A stretch of 30,773 nucleotides of DNA from Lachnospiraceae bacterium UBA7110 (GTDB taxonomy: Bacteria; Bacillota; Clostridia; Lachnospirales; Lachnospiraceae): contig DKYC01000121.1 in NCBI GenBank assembly GCA_002492295.1, positions 1 through 30,773 on the forward strand. Direction: 5' to 3'. Below, one piece after another: positions 6,939 through 14,813 of this stretch (positions are counted from its first letter, which is position 1; each line of letters begins with the position of its first letter). The position numbers and the translations under genes were made by a program. Below the pieces are notes generated by a model that searched no databases, was not told the origin of the DNA, and saw only the letters and a program-made list of their open reading frames with translations.

Positions 6939-8933
6939 TCACCGATTCACAATCTGATAATAACTCCCCGACGTAACCCGAAACACAATAAAGTAAATCA
7001 GCGCAAACACTGCCGTCGTCGCAATCAGGCAGCCGACAAACAAAGATGCATTTGCCAGTCCAAAAATCTGCATTATCAGCTTTAACATCGGAAATGCCAT
7101 TGCAAGGTGAATCACCGCGACCGTAATCGGCATAAAAAATACCGTGCGCATCTGTGTATGAATCGCTGCCTTTACCACATCGCGGCTCAATCCTACCTTC
7201 GTCATAATCGCAAAGCGTTCCCTGTCCTCAAAGCCTTCCGAAATTTGCTTATAATAGATAATCAGCACTGTTATCATCAAAAACATGCTGCCAAGAAACA
7301 GACCAAGGAACAAAAATCCGCCGTTCTGTTCCATATAAATTTCTTTCTGTTCTGCCCTTGAGGTACTTATAATCGTGTCAAATCCTAACTGCTCCCCGCA
7401 AGAGACTAACATTTCTTTCAGTGCAGATGCAAATGCCTTTCGCTCTGCCTGCGTTCCGTCGATTTCTATGTTAAAATGATACTGAACCGCGGTTCCTGTC
7501 CGAATTTCGTCCAACTGGCCGTCGTCTGCAACAATTACATATATCACATATCTGTTACCCAAAGACTCTGTTACCTGCTTATCCGGAGAACCGCCGGGAA
7601 AATCCACTTTCTCCAAAACAGGATATTCTTTTCCAAATATGTTTATGGTTTCCCATTCAAACCCCGTCAATGATGCAATCATCACATTTCCTTGTGCAAT
7701 TTCGCGAATCGTCTTTCCTGTATAGGATTCATAGTCCCTTTTCGTCATTACATAAAGAATACTGCAATCTGCGTAATCATATGAGCCATCACTTTTGTCA
7801 AAGTGTTTCACATTATTTTCTTCATTATACGTTATAAACGGAGCATCCACATATTCTGACACTTGTGTCATTTTTCTATTCTGCTGCTGCGCGACTTCTT
7901 CTATCTGAGCCAATAAATATTCCCGCTCTGCATCATCAGGAATATTTTTTAAATAAAGCGACACGCTGACCTCTGTTTCAAACTCTTCTTGTAAAAAGTC
8001 TTCCATACCCACATACAAGCTCATTGTTGTTGACACCATCACCAGCACCATTGTCGAAAGGATGCAAATGCTTGCAAGTCCGACCGCGTTGCGTTTCATG
8101 CGGTAAAGCATTCCCGAAACCGTTATAAAATGTGTTGTCTGATAGTAATACTTTTTATTTTTCTTAAGCAGTTTTAAAGCAGCAATGCTCACCGACATAA
8201 AAAGTGCATATGTTCCGATAATTACGAGAATAACTGCCGCAAAAAACATATTAACCGCTTCCAAAACGCCATGGACGGTAACGGCAAGATAGTACCCTGT
8301 CAGGATACACGCCAAACCCAGTCCCGCCGATATCCAATTTGCTTTTGGCTCACGCTCCCCCGCATTGCTGCTGTGCAAAAGCGCAATCGGATTTGCAAGC
8401 TTTACTTGAAGGAAGTTGTACAAAAGCATCAAAACATACACAATTCCAAAAAGCTCTGCTGTTTGAAAGCATCCCCAGCCGGAAACAGAGAACGGAATTT
8501 TTTCTGACAGTCCTGTCATTTTATACAAAAGCATTGCAGCCAGTTTATGAAATGCGATGCCAAATACAAGTCCGCCGCAAACGGAAAATCCGTATAATAT
8601 CACTGCCTCCCACGCCATCACCTTTGCAATATGCTTTTTTTCCATGCCGAGAATATTGTAAACGCCAAGCTCTTTCCTGCGCCGTTTCATGACAAAACTG
8701 TTTGTGTAAAACAGAAAAATGCAGGCGCAGATACCGACAATCACGAGGCCTAAAGTGAGTACAATTTCAAGCGTCGCGGAGCCGCGCATCGTATCAATGC
8801 CTTCATTTCCCTGAATAGCACGCATAATGTAAAACATTGCAGCAGATACGATTCCCACCAGTATATACGGCAGATAGAACTGCCTGTTGTTTTTCAGATT
8901 TGTCATGGCAAGTCTGCAATATAAAGTATTCAT
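6939..8933 (-). CDS. FtsX-type ABC transporter permease of the BceB/VraG kind
   Basis: A 664-residue membrane protein with about ten hydrophobic segments and one large extracellular domain (roughly residues 315-540) between the seventh and eighth. This is the layout of BceB-type permeases that sense and remove peptide antibiotics such as bacitracin or lantibiotics. FtsX-like halves are recognisable (VMKRRRKELGVYNILGMEKKH near residue 80; EDRERFAIMTKVGLSRD near 575). AAGGAG lies nine bases before ATG 8933. The partner ATPase is directly upstream, separated by 102 bases that hold a structured repeat; the cognate two-component pair is at 10861-12607. It probably works as the receptor and pump of this detoxification module. 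The peptide it handles cannot be deduced. Confidence 0.88.
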   Translation of the reverse strand: MNTLYCRLAMTNLKNNRQFYLPYILVGIVSAAMFYIMRAIQGNEGIDTMRGSATLEIVLTLGLVIVGICACIFLFYTNSFVMKRRRKELGVYNILGMEKKHIAKVMAWEAVILYGFSVCGGLVFGIAFHKLAAMLLYKMTGLSEKIPFSVSGWGCFQTAELFGIVYVLMLLYNFLQVKLANPIALLHSSNAGEREPKANWISAGLGLACILTGYYLAVTVHGVLEAVNMFFAAVILVIIGTYALFMSVSIAALKLLKKNKKYYYQTTHFITVSGMLYRMKRNAVGLASICILSTMVLVMVSTTMSLYVGMEDFLQEEFETEVSVSLYLKNIPDDAEREYLLAQIEEVAQQQNRKMTQVSEYVDAPFITYNEENNVKHFDKSDGSYDYADCSILYVMTKRDYESYTGKTIREIAQGNVMIASLTGFEWETINIFGKEYPVLEKVDFPGGSPDKQVTESLGNRYVIYVIVADDGQLDEIRTGTAVQYHFNIEIDGTQAERKAFASALKEMLVSCGEQLGFDTIISTSRAEQKEIYMEQNGGFLFLGLFLGSMFLMITVLIIYYKQISEGFEDRERFAIMTKVGLSRDVVKAAIHTQMRTVFFMPITVAVIHLAMAFPMLKLIMQIFGLANASLFVGCLIATTAVFALIYFIVFRVTSGSYYQIVNR

Positions 8934-8960
8934 GTTCTTTTACTCCTTAGATTTTTTAGG

Positions 8961-9042
8961 AAGAATGCCTGCCCTTGGCATTCTTTGAAAAACTTAGTAA
9001 ATCTTAGGCGCTGTCTTTTAGCGTCTTAGATTTTCTTAGTTT
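8961..9042. repeat. Intercistronic two-hairpin repeat, copy 1 (ATPase/permease gap)
   Basis: Hairpin A: AAGAATGCC (8961-8969) pairs with GGCATTCTT (8977-8985) around TGCCCTT. Hairpin B: 8990-9042, long arms that read AACTTAG...AATCTTAGGCGCT and AGCGTCTTAGATTTTCTTAGTT in outline, with loop GTCTTTT. Copies with the same order of hairpins lie at 16454-16556 and 29963-30067. Hairpin B covers the stop codon of the ATPase gene. Confidence 0.75.
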
Positions 9043-9788
9043 TTTGACAACACTGTAAGCGTGTCCGATATCTTGACGTAAAGCTGCTCATTTGTTAAAT
9101 TTCCACGGTACAACTGGTGGAACACTTCGCCGTCCTTGATAAACAGGACACGGTTTGCATGGCTTGCCGCATTCAAGCTGTGCGTCACCATAAGGATTGT
9201 CTGTCCATCGTCGTTAATCTCACGAAATACCTTTAATAGTCCCGCTGATGCCTTCGAATCAAGAGCCCCCGTCGGTTCGTCCGCAAGAATCAACTGCGGA
9301 TTTGTAATAATCGCACGCGCGATTGCCGTCCGCTGCTTTTGTCCGCCCGAAACCTCGTACGGATATTTTTCCAGTAACTCGGCAATCCCAAGCCGCTCCG
9401 CAATCGGCTTCAAACGCGCCTCCATTTCCGAAACAGTTTTTTTCTGAAGTACCAGCGGAAGCAGAATATTGTCCTTTAGGGAGAAGTTGTCCAGCAAGTT
9501 AAAATCCTGAAAGACAAACCCAAGATTATCACGCCGAAAAGCCGATAACTCCTTTTCCCGAATTAATGTTATATTTTTATCATTGAGCAATACCTCTCCG
9601 CCTGTCGGCTTATCTAGCGACGCCAGAATATTTAACAGCGTCGTCTTCCCCGAGCCGGACTCTCCCATAATTGCCACATACTCGCCCTCTTCGACGGTAA
9701 AGTTCATATTGGAAAGCGCCTGCACCTTTGTGCTGCCAAAACGCGTTGTGTATATTTTGCTGATATTTTTAACTTCTAAAATCGACAT
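9036..9788 (-). CDS. ABC transporter ATP-binding protein of the BceA/MacB type
   Basis: A 250-residue ATPase with Walker A GESGSGKTT (about residue 41), Q-loop (FVFQDFNLLDNFS), signature VSGGQKQR, Walker B LILADEPTGALD and the H-loop (MVTHS). Length and the LNILASLDKPTGGEV segment are typical of the MacB/LolD/BceA group that drives FtsX-type permeases. GAGGG eight bases before ATG 9788 fixes the start; an ATG two codons upstream is less well placed. It pairs with the permease downstream. A terminator separates it from the toxin gene upstream, so it probably has its own promoter in 9790-9840, likely controlled by the BceR-like regulator at 11936. No clear operator was picked out. Confidence 0.93.
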   Translation of the reverse strand: MSILEVKNISKIYTTRFGSTKVQALSNMNFTVEEGEYVAIMGESGSGKTTLLNILASLDKPTGGEVLLNDKNITLIREKELSAFRRDNLGFVFQDFNLLDNFSLKDNILLPLVLQKKTVSEMEARLKPIAERLGIAELLEKYPYEVSGGQKQRTAIARAIITNPQLILADEPTGALDSKASAGLLKVFREINDDGQTILMVTHSLNAASHANRVLFIKDGEVFHQLYRGNLTNEQLYVKISDTLTVLSKN

Positions 9789-9837
9789 TCTCATTACCCT
9801 CTCTCAAATTTTTTCCCAACGTTATAGTATGAGTATA

Positions 9838-9886
9838 ACAAAAAAGGAAAATGCAAGCCATTTCTTTAGCTTACATTTTCCTTTTA
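9838..9886 (-). terminator. Rho-independent terminator after the toxin gene
   Basis: On the minus strand, AAAAGGAAAATG...AAGC pairs with GCTT...CATTTTCCTTTT (about 16 bp, one mismatch, 10-base loop), followed by TTTTTTG. It starts at the stop codon of the toxin gene (9884) and insulates the ABC transporter genes from the toxin-antitoxin transcript. Confidence 0.8.
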
Positions 9887-10426
9887 TATCTTACATCTAT
9901 GTAAGAAACTGTTAAGATTAGACTTATTCTCAGCCTTATTCATATGTTCTTGCAAAATCTGATACAGTTTCTCACTAATCCGTATATGATTTTCCTTGAA
10001 TTTCCCAATACACGCCTCTACATCCTTTTGTGTCATGAGTCCCTCGTCAAACGCCTGCGCCAAAATTCCAATCGTACCAGTAATCGTTATTCCCAACCCT
10101 TTGGCAGCCTGCCTTCCCTTATGCTCGTCCATCAGCAGTACATCCGACTGTTTTTCATCCGCTAATATAATTGCTTCGCTCTCACCTGCATCCAGTCCCA
10201 TAAGCTTTCGCAAAATAATAACAGATTTTCCATTTTCCACTTCCTCCACAAGAAGGAAGCCGCAAGCCTGTATCGCCTTTGTCTCTTCCTTATATGCACT
10301 GTTCTTTGTCAATTCAGAAAATACCGCCTTCGGGATATAAACAACCTCGAACAGCTTCTGCAAAATCACCAACTGCCCTGCCTTCATCAGTGAGATAATC
10401 GGCGTCGTGTCTGAAACGACAATCAT
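9884..10426 (-). CDS. DUF3368/PIN-domain protein, probable toxin of a type II TA pair
   Basis: A 180-residue protein with PIN-like acidic positions: VVSDTTPIISL at the N terminus (D6), GLDAGESEAI in the middle and DVLLMDEHKGRQAA towards the end. This order is typical of DUF3368 proteins, which have a PIN RNase fold and are usually coupled to a UPF0175 protein. The gene overlaps the antitoxin by four bases (ATGA), so translation is coupled. Expected role is a ribonuclease toxin neutralised by its partner; RNase activity is inferred from the fold. The pair sits between a histidine kinase and its ABC transporter. The last 20 or so residues (NKSNLNSFLHRCKI) look less conserved and run into the terminator. 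Confidence 0.82.
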   Translation of the reverse strand: MIVVSDTTPIISLMKAGQLVILQKLFEVVYIPKAVFSELTKNSAYKEETKAIQACGFLLVEEVENGKSVIILRKLMGLDAGESEAIILADEKQSDVLLMDEHKGRQAAKGLGITITGTIGILAQAFDEGLMTQKDVEACIGKFKENHIRISEKLYQILQEHMNKAENKSNLNSFLHRCKI

Positions 10427-10704
10427 ATCGTCTCACCCCTAAATTTCTTTAAGACTGCCAAATCCTCTTCAAATTCTTCTTCCGTTTCGTCAAAATATGG
10501 CAGTCCTAATTTTCCATACAGTGTAATTAGTTCCGCCTTGCGAAGTCCCAGCATTTCCGCCGCCTTTCCATGAGACATTACGCCGTTTTTGATATAAGGA
10601 TACAACAGCATTGCGTTTCGCGTTATCTGCGCTTCCTGGTCCTTCAATACTGTATATGGCACGATTTCCTCGGGCACATCGATTTCTACTTTTGTCATTG
10701 TCAT
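10423..10704 (-). CDS. UPF0175 family antitoxin
   Basis: A 93-residue protein. The start at ATG 10704 is set by GGAGG eight bases upstream; the longer ORF upstream has no such site. It opens with a beta-like segment (MTKVEIDVPEEIVPYTV), then an alpha-helical part with a helix-turn-helix-like stretch (SHGKAAEMLGLRKAELITLYGKLGLPYF) and an acidic tail (DETEEEFEEDLAVLKKF). KAAEMLG plus LPYFD is characteristic of UPF0175 proteins, which pair with DUF3368 toxins. It overlaps the toxin start by four bases. A good promoter lies 120-150 bases upstream. It probably autoregulates, as other type II antitoxins do. Confidence 0.85.
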   Translation of the reverse strand: MTMTKVEIDVPEEIVPYTVLKDQEAQITRNAMLLYPYIKNGVMSHGKAAEMLGLRKAELITLYGKLGLPYFDETEEEFEEDLAVLKKFRGETI

Positions 10705-10825
10705 CGCAATCTCCTCCTTACCTTTTCGTACTTCTTTCCTGCTATATTCCGCCAACCCTGTAATCAGATGCACGGCGCAAAAACCATGCCTTTTATCGGC
10801 TCCAGCAACTGCTTCCGATAATTTT

Positions 10826-10854
10826 ATTATATACATCTTGCTTTAACCTTACAA
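10826..10854 (-). promoter_or_regulatory. Promoter of the toxin-antitoxin operon
   Basis: On the minus strand TTGTAA (10849-10854) and TATAAT (10826-10831) are separated by exactly 17 bases, a near-consensus sigma-A promoter. It lies directly after the stop of the histidine kinase gene (10861), so the TA pair has its own promoter with a leader of about 115 bases. Confidence 0.8.
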
Positions 10855-10860
10855 TAATTT

Positions 10861-11934
10861 TCAGGAATCCGCAATCAAAATCTCAACCCGCGTTCCCACA
10901 CCCTCTGTTGATGTCACCAAAAGTCTGTGCCCAAGCTTGTCCAATATTGATTTGCACAGATAAAGCCCAATTCCTGTCGAATACCGGTCCGCATGTCCAT
11001 TATAACCCGTATAGCCCATTTCACAAACACGCGGAAGGTCCTCTGCACGAATTCCGATTCCGGTATCTTCTATTATAATAAAAGCATATTTCGCATCGTC
11101 ATATCCTCCGTTCGGTTTCAATTCCGTCCCTGTATATCCTACCTGAACGGTTACGCCTCCCGTTTTCGTATACTTAACCGCATTCGACAATAACTGGTCC
11201 ACGACAAACCCCAGCCATTTTCTATCCGTCACTGCGCGAATCTCCCGCGGTTCATAACATAACTGCAGCTTTTTATGGATAAACTGTTTTGCATACTTAC
11301 GGACAGAATGTTTAATCACCTCATCTAACACCACCTGCTCAAGCACAAAGTCATTTGACTCCGCGCCAAGACGCGTATACTGCAGTGCCATGTCCGCATA
11401 CTGCTCAATCCGAAAAAGCTCCTGCTGCTTTTGCTGCTCCTTTATGACACAAGTGTCATTTTCTTCCGTTTCCTGTGCTTTGTCAAAATAGGTCTCCAAA
11501 TCCTCATCAATCAACAGCTTTAAGGCTGCAATCGGTGTCTTAATCTGATGCACCCACATTGAATAATACGTCGACATATTCTGCTGCCGGTTTCGCATCT
11601 CATTGCGCAGCCTGTCCTTTTCCTGCGCGAGCGCTCTGATGCAATCCTGATACTGCTCCTCATACAAATACTCCGGCATCTTCATTTCACCCGACAACAC
11701 CGTGATATTCTCCCGCATCTGCTCCAGCTTACAGAGACTTTCCCAATGCCTTCCATACCCCACAAACACTGACACAAGTGTCACAAACGTACACAAAGCC
11801 AATCCGTAGACAATCTCCGCTGCCGGTACTCCGTTAAAAAACATCGTCACTGCCATTATTACTGCAATGCACAAAATAACCGCAAGCCATCCCTTGCATT
11901 CCCCGATATACCGTTTCAAGTAGTTTATCCGCAT
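10861..11934 (-). CDS. Intramembrane-sensing histidine kinase, BceS-like
   Basis: A 357-residue kinase. Two hydrophobic segments (about residues 16-33 and 40-60) are separated by only a few residues, with no extracellular sensor domain, as in the BceS/GraS group that reads the state of the ABC transporter. H129 in MWVHQIKTP is the phospho-accepting histidine. The ATPase domain has N-box (LLSNAVKYT), G1 (IEDTGIGI) and G2 (STGIGLYLCK) motifs. The start at 11934 lies one base after the response regulator stop, so the two are translationally coupled; the longer ORF start inside the regulator gene is rejected. It should phosphorylate the regulator at 11936 and control the ABC genes downstream. Confidence 0.9.
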   Translation of the reverse strand: MRINYLKRYIGECKGWLAVILCIAVIMAVTMFFNGVPAAEIVYGLALCTFVTLVSVFVGYGRHWESLCKLEQMRENITVLSGEMKMPEYLYEEQYQDCIRALAQEKDRLRNEMRNRQQNMSTYYSMWVHQIKTPIAALKLLIDEDLETYFDKAQETEENDTCVIKEQQKQQELFRIEQYADMALQYTRLGAESNDFVLEQVVLDEVIKHSVRKYAKQFIHKKLQLCYEPREIRAVTDRKWLGFVVDQLLSNAVKYTKTGGVTVQVGYTGTELKPNGGYDDAKYAFIIIEDTGIGIRAEDLPRVCEMGYTGYNGHADRYSTGIGLYLCKSILDKLGHRLLVTSTEGVGTRVEILIADS

Positions 11935-11935
11935 C

Positions 11936-12607
11936 TTATCCAACCCTGTATCCGATTCCTTTCTTTGTTTGTATGAAATCCGCAAGTCCTACACTCTCAA
12001 GCCTTTTGCGCAGGCGGTTCACGTTCACCGACAGCGTATTTTCATCTACATAGCTGTCACTCTCCCAAAGCTTCGTCATCAGCGTATCCCTTGAGACCAC
12101 CTTCTCCTTATTTTCCATAAGCACCTGTAAAATCCGAAGCTCATTCCTCGTAAGCTCCAGCTTTCCGCCGCCGCTCACAAGCGTCGCTTCCGTCAAATTC
12201 AGCATTGCTCCCCTATGCTCCAAAACAACACTCTGGCTCACAAAGTCATAACTTCTGCGCAGCATCGCCTGTATCTTCACTGTCAGAACATCCAAGTCAA
12301 ACGGCTTCGCAATGAAATCGTCGCCGCCCATGTTTACCGCCATAACAATATTCATATTATCTGCCGCTGAGGATAAAAAGATAATCGGCACCTTCGAAAC
12401 CTTCCGAATTTCGCTGCACCAATGGTACCCGTTATAAAATGGCAGTTTAATATCCATCAGCACAAGATGCGGCGCCGCGCTTGCATATTCCGGCATAATA
12501 TTCGAAAAATCCGTCACGCAGGCAACTTCATAATCCCAACGCTCCAAATGGCGTTTCACGCTGCCTGCAATCATTTCATCATCCTCCACAATCAAAATCC
12601 TGTACAT
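11936..12607 (-). CDS. OmpR-family response regulator, BceR-like
   Basis: A 223-residue regulator. The receiver has the acidic pair at residues 8-10 (VEDDE), phospho-acceptor D52 (LVLMDIKLP), T/S in FLSSA and K in AKPFD. The C-terminal winged helix (ELTRNELRILQVLMENKEKVVSRDTLMTKLWESDSYVDENTL..., described in part) is the OmpR/PhoB type. The length is typical. It is first in its operon, followed one base after its stop by the kinase. The likely targets are the ATPase/permease genes at 6939-9788. Upstream lies a long leader with a 73-bp repeat and a purine-rich stretch. Confidence 0.93.
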   Translation of the reverse strand: MYRILIVEDDEMIAGSVKRHLERWDYEVACVTDFSNIMPEYASAAPHLVLMDIKLPFYNGYHWCSEIRKVSKVPIIFLSSAADNMNIVMAVNMGGDDFIAKPFDLDVLTVKIQAMLRRSYDFVSQSVVLEHRGAMLNLTEATLVSGGGKLELTRNELRILQVLMENKEKVVSRDTLMTKLWESDSYVDENTLSVNVNRLRKRLESVGLADFIQTKKGIGYRVG

Positions 12608-13243
12608 CTAATCCCCCAATCCGTTTCTCTGTCACAGCGTCAAAGACATTAAGAGCGACCGCTATATCCCTTTTCAGTGATATACCGGCCGCCCTAATTC
12701 ATTTCAATATCCAATTTTTTTCCTCTTTCTCGGCTCTTTTCTTCTCTTTTTTCTTCTTCTTTGTACCATTCTTTCTTTATTTGCCGATTTTTTATGGTAC
12801 TCTCTTTCCTACCGGTTATTGCGTCCTCTTTGTGTTCCTTTCATCCGACTACTCTCTCTGAAACATTCTCTTAATCTTCTTCTATGTGTACAATCCTCTT
12901 AAATACACATTCTCTCATTCTCATATTCGTTAAGGATTTTCATTTTCATCAGATTAAGGTTTGCGTGCCATCCAATGGACTCATCTCCTTTCCTAAGCAT
13001 ACCCTTTATCGCTATTGTTTACGGTTTCCGAAAATATATAGGATAAAGCTGAAAGATGAATGGTATCTTTTATGCTTTTCTCTGCCTTCTTTGTAATTGT
13101 AGAATAACACTATTTTCAGGATATTTCAAGCGGTTTCTGGCATTTTTTCTCAATACTGTCGTTTTGCACAGTGTTTTCCGTTATTTTGTATAGTTTTTTC
13201 TGAATTTTCTGACAGCAATCCCCTGCTCACTTTTTACCAAGTA
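12608..13243. other. Gene-free interval: repeat plus purine-rich (minus-strand) leader
   Basis: No convincing gene is seen. After the 73-bp repeat, 12715-12870 is strongly C/T-rich on plus and contains a perfect inverted repeat, GTACCAT (12763-12769) and ATGGTAC (12794-12800). A strong ribosome-binding-like AAAGGAG (minus, 12985-12991) is followed only by very short ORFs: an 8-codon frame opening with TTG at 12975 and a 5-codon frame with ATG. The rest (13000-13243) is AT-rich and featureless to my reading. Confidence 0.6.
12648..12720. repeat. 73-bp dispersed repeat, copy 1
   Basis: Nearly identical (three differences by eye) to 14564-14636. It contains a long imperfect hairpin: on minus, GCGGCC.GTATATC pairs with GATATA.CGGTCGC around ACTGAAAAGG. 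One end is a T6 run (12715-12720). It lies 40 bases upstream of the response regulator gene. No ORF or transposase is linked to it. Confidence 0.8.
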
Positions 13244-13390
13244 CTGTCACCATTCTCTTCCCCCTCTCTTACAACGAAAAAGAATTTCGCCATCAAGGGA
13301 ATATAGGTTACCAAAAAGACGGCTGCGGCAATCCAGCCCGCCTGCCTCCGGTTCTTTTCCGGTATCCGCATAACAAAACAATCTCTTCAT
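13244..13390 (-). pseudogene. Decayed copy of the small membrane protein gene
   Basis: It aligns base by base with the intact gene at 3488-3718, starting from the same AAGGAG/ATG context (ATG at 13390). It lacks about 86 bp between two TATGCG repeats, which removes the first hydrophobic segment and shifts the frame. A run of six G's near the end is also one base shorter. The remaining ORF therefore encodes an unrelated tail. It follows the intact DUF5714 gene, mirroring the pair at 3.5-3.9 kb. Confidence 0.8.
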
Positions 13391-13450
13391 CCTCACACGC
13401 TCCTTTCCGGCACCCTGTGCCATTTGACATTCTGATTTTCCATAAACCAA

Positions 13451-14134
13451 TCACTTTGAAAATGGGCAGCGCTTCCCAATACACTGATTATTTTGCGCTG
13501 CAAAGCCGCATACAACTTCTGATTTTTCCATACTGACCTGAAAATGCTGCTGAACAAAATCAACTGCCGCAAGGATGGAAAGAAACGAGTCTCTCTTGCA
13601 GCAGCGCGGACCGCCAACCATCCCTATCTGTTCCAAGGCTTTTGATGTCATTAAGTGGGACAGGCCAAAAGGCTCAACAGCCAGCGGCGTAGAATTTGAG
13701 ATAATCGACACAAACATCCCTGTACTGATACCTGCTCCGCAGGCGCCCCAAAATCCGCACGCCCCGCCCGGCACGCTCTTGCCCCTGTTCATCATTTCAG
13801 CCAAAGCCTGATGCAGCCCGATATCCCCTCCGGCGTTTTTGTATGCGGTCAGCAGTGCAGCCCCGACCATGACATGGTGTTCCGGCCCATGCATATGACA
13901 AAAAGGTTGATTCATAAGCTTTTTTATGATTTCAACCGGATTTTTCGATGTTTCCTTCAAACACAATCCAATCATGGAATCCATCCCTTTTGTATGACAC
14001 TCGTTACAGACATAATGCCCGTTTAAACATCTGGTCTTGCTGTTTTCTTTTTTATGGCATACTGCACACTCCATCATCTCATCTGTTTCCAGATAAGCAA
14101 GCGGTGCGCCGCATATGAAACATTCTTCTTTCAC
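13451..14134 (-). CDS. DUF5714-type cysteine-rich protein
   Basis: A 227-residue protein, probably cytoplasmic. The N terminus holds two zinc-ribbon-like clusters, C5/C8/C23/C26 and C36/H40/C43/C46 (CFIC, CAVC, CLNGHYVCNEC). The body contains CHMHGPEHHVMVGAALLTAY, then a glycine/cysteine-rich stretch (PGGACGFWGACGAGIS) and GGPRCCKRDS, and it ends CIGKRCPFSK. This matches my memory of the DUF5714 family, sometimes labelled 'SAM-dependent methyltransferase' without proof. The many Cys and His suggest metal binding. The start is GTG 14134, with GAGGAAA just upstream. A decayed paralogue of the small membrane gene follows it. A partial, deleted copy of this gene is at 3783-3883. Function unknown. 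Confidence 0.7.
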   Translation of the reverse strand: MKEECFICGAPLAYLETDEMMECAVCHKKENSKTRCLNGHYVCNECHTKGMDSMIGLCLKETSKNPVEIIKKLMNQPFCHMHGPEHHVMVGAALLTAYKNAGGDIGLHQALAEMMNRGKSVPGGACGFWGACGAGISTGMFVSIISNSTPLAVEPFGLSHLMTSKALEQIGMVGGPRCCKRDSFLSILAAVDFVQQHFQVSMEKSEVVCGFAAQNNQCIGKRCPFSK

Positions 14135-14639
14135 TGCACTTTCCTCTCAATATCCCCAAAATTACTGCTTATAAATGCGCTCTTTTCTTTCTTCTTTTGA
14201 AATAATTTTAGCATAAACTACAGAAAAACAAAAGACTGGTTTTTAGAGAGATGATACGACAATGGATGATTTTCCACAGACAGGATTGCTTTGGGAGCAG
14301 CAATCAAATATACATTGTTACCCGCATAGAAATGAAATATAATAAATAAAAAGTTCCCCTCTATTCCAACGTTACTATCCCACCTTCATTATCCGATATC
14401 CCGCTTTGATATGCGCCCGGAGAACATAGGGGCAAAGGCCGTGATTAATACGCATTCTCCGCTTCTTCCTTTGTGCGGTGAACCGTTCCTGACGGATAAT
14501 GCGGCGGCGCATAAACCACCGACACTTTCAGGGGCATTCTTCCTGTGCACACAAAAGAAAAAAATTAAGAGCGCCCGCTATATCTTTTTTCAGTGATATA
14601 CCGGCCGCCCTAATTCATTTCAATATCCAATTTTTTAAA
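14135..14639. other. Gene-free interval with a short ORF and a repeat
   Basis: The first 250 bases are AT-rich and should hold the promoter of the DUF5714 gene. A G/C-richer patch at about 14405-14540 contains a 30-codon minus-strand ORF (14445-14537). It begins MPLKVSVVYAPPHYPSGTVH, continues with RTKEEAENAY, and reads like protein, but it is short, poorly preceded by a ribosome binding site (AGGAAG one base before ATG) and unrecognised. It may be debris. The 73-bp repeat copy 2 follows. Confidence 0.45.
14564..14636. repeat. 73-bp dispersed repeat, copy 2
   Basis: Same sequence as 12648-12720 with three differences by eye (one in an arm, two in the loop side). It lies immediately downstream of the small ORF at 14640-14813, with its T6 end facing that gene. 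Confidence 0.8.
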
Positions 14640-14813
14640 TTATGCTTTTATGCATTTACGTTCCTGAAGCATCTTCCTAATTCTTTCAGCCCCCTTTTTT
14701 GTATCTGCAATAATTTCCTCCGGTGTCATCTGAAGATGCCTCAATGAATTATATTCCCGAATCTTTCGAATATCATCAACATCAAATCTTTCACTTACCA
14801 CCGGTTCACTCAT
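14640..14813 (-). CDS. Small antitoxin-like protein coupled to the uxuB-type gene
   Basis: A 57-residue ORF (58 if the ATG at 14816 is used). It begins MSEPVVSERFDVDDIRKIRE and continues with an amphipathic, charged helical pattern (MTPEEIIADTKKGAERIRKMLQE). Small proteins of this pattern (xxDIxxIREYN...MTPEE...GA) are common in Clostridia and often sit beside toxin genes, but I cannot confirm membership. The ATG at 14816 overlaps the uxuB-type stop codon as ATGA, which suggests translational coupling. No toxin gene follows; the 73-bp repeat begins four bases after its stop. Confidence 0.6.
   Translation of the reverse strand: MSEPVVSERFDVDDIRKIREYNSLRHLQMTPEEIIADTKKGAERIRKMLQERKCIKA

Noticed and set aside
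8990..9042. Known self-cleaving ribozyme (hammerhead or twister)
   Set aside because: The hammerhead CUGANGA and GAAA core strings and a twister core were looked for by eye and not found in hairpin B.
12885..13096. Plus-strand ORF in the leader region
   Set aside because: Low-complexity, C/T-driven composition, no ribosome binding site and no domain.
14411..14596. Plus-strand ORF running into the 73-bp repeat
   Set aside because: No ribosome binding site, composition unlike neighbours' proteins, and its end lies in the repeat; the antisense 30-codon ORF looked more protein-like.
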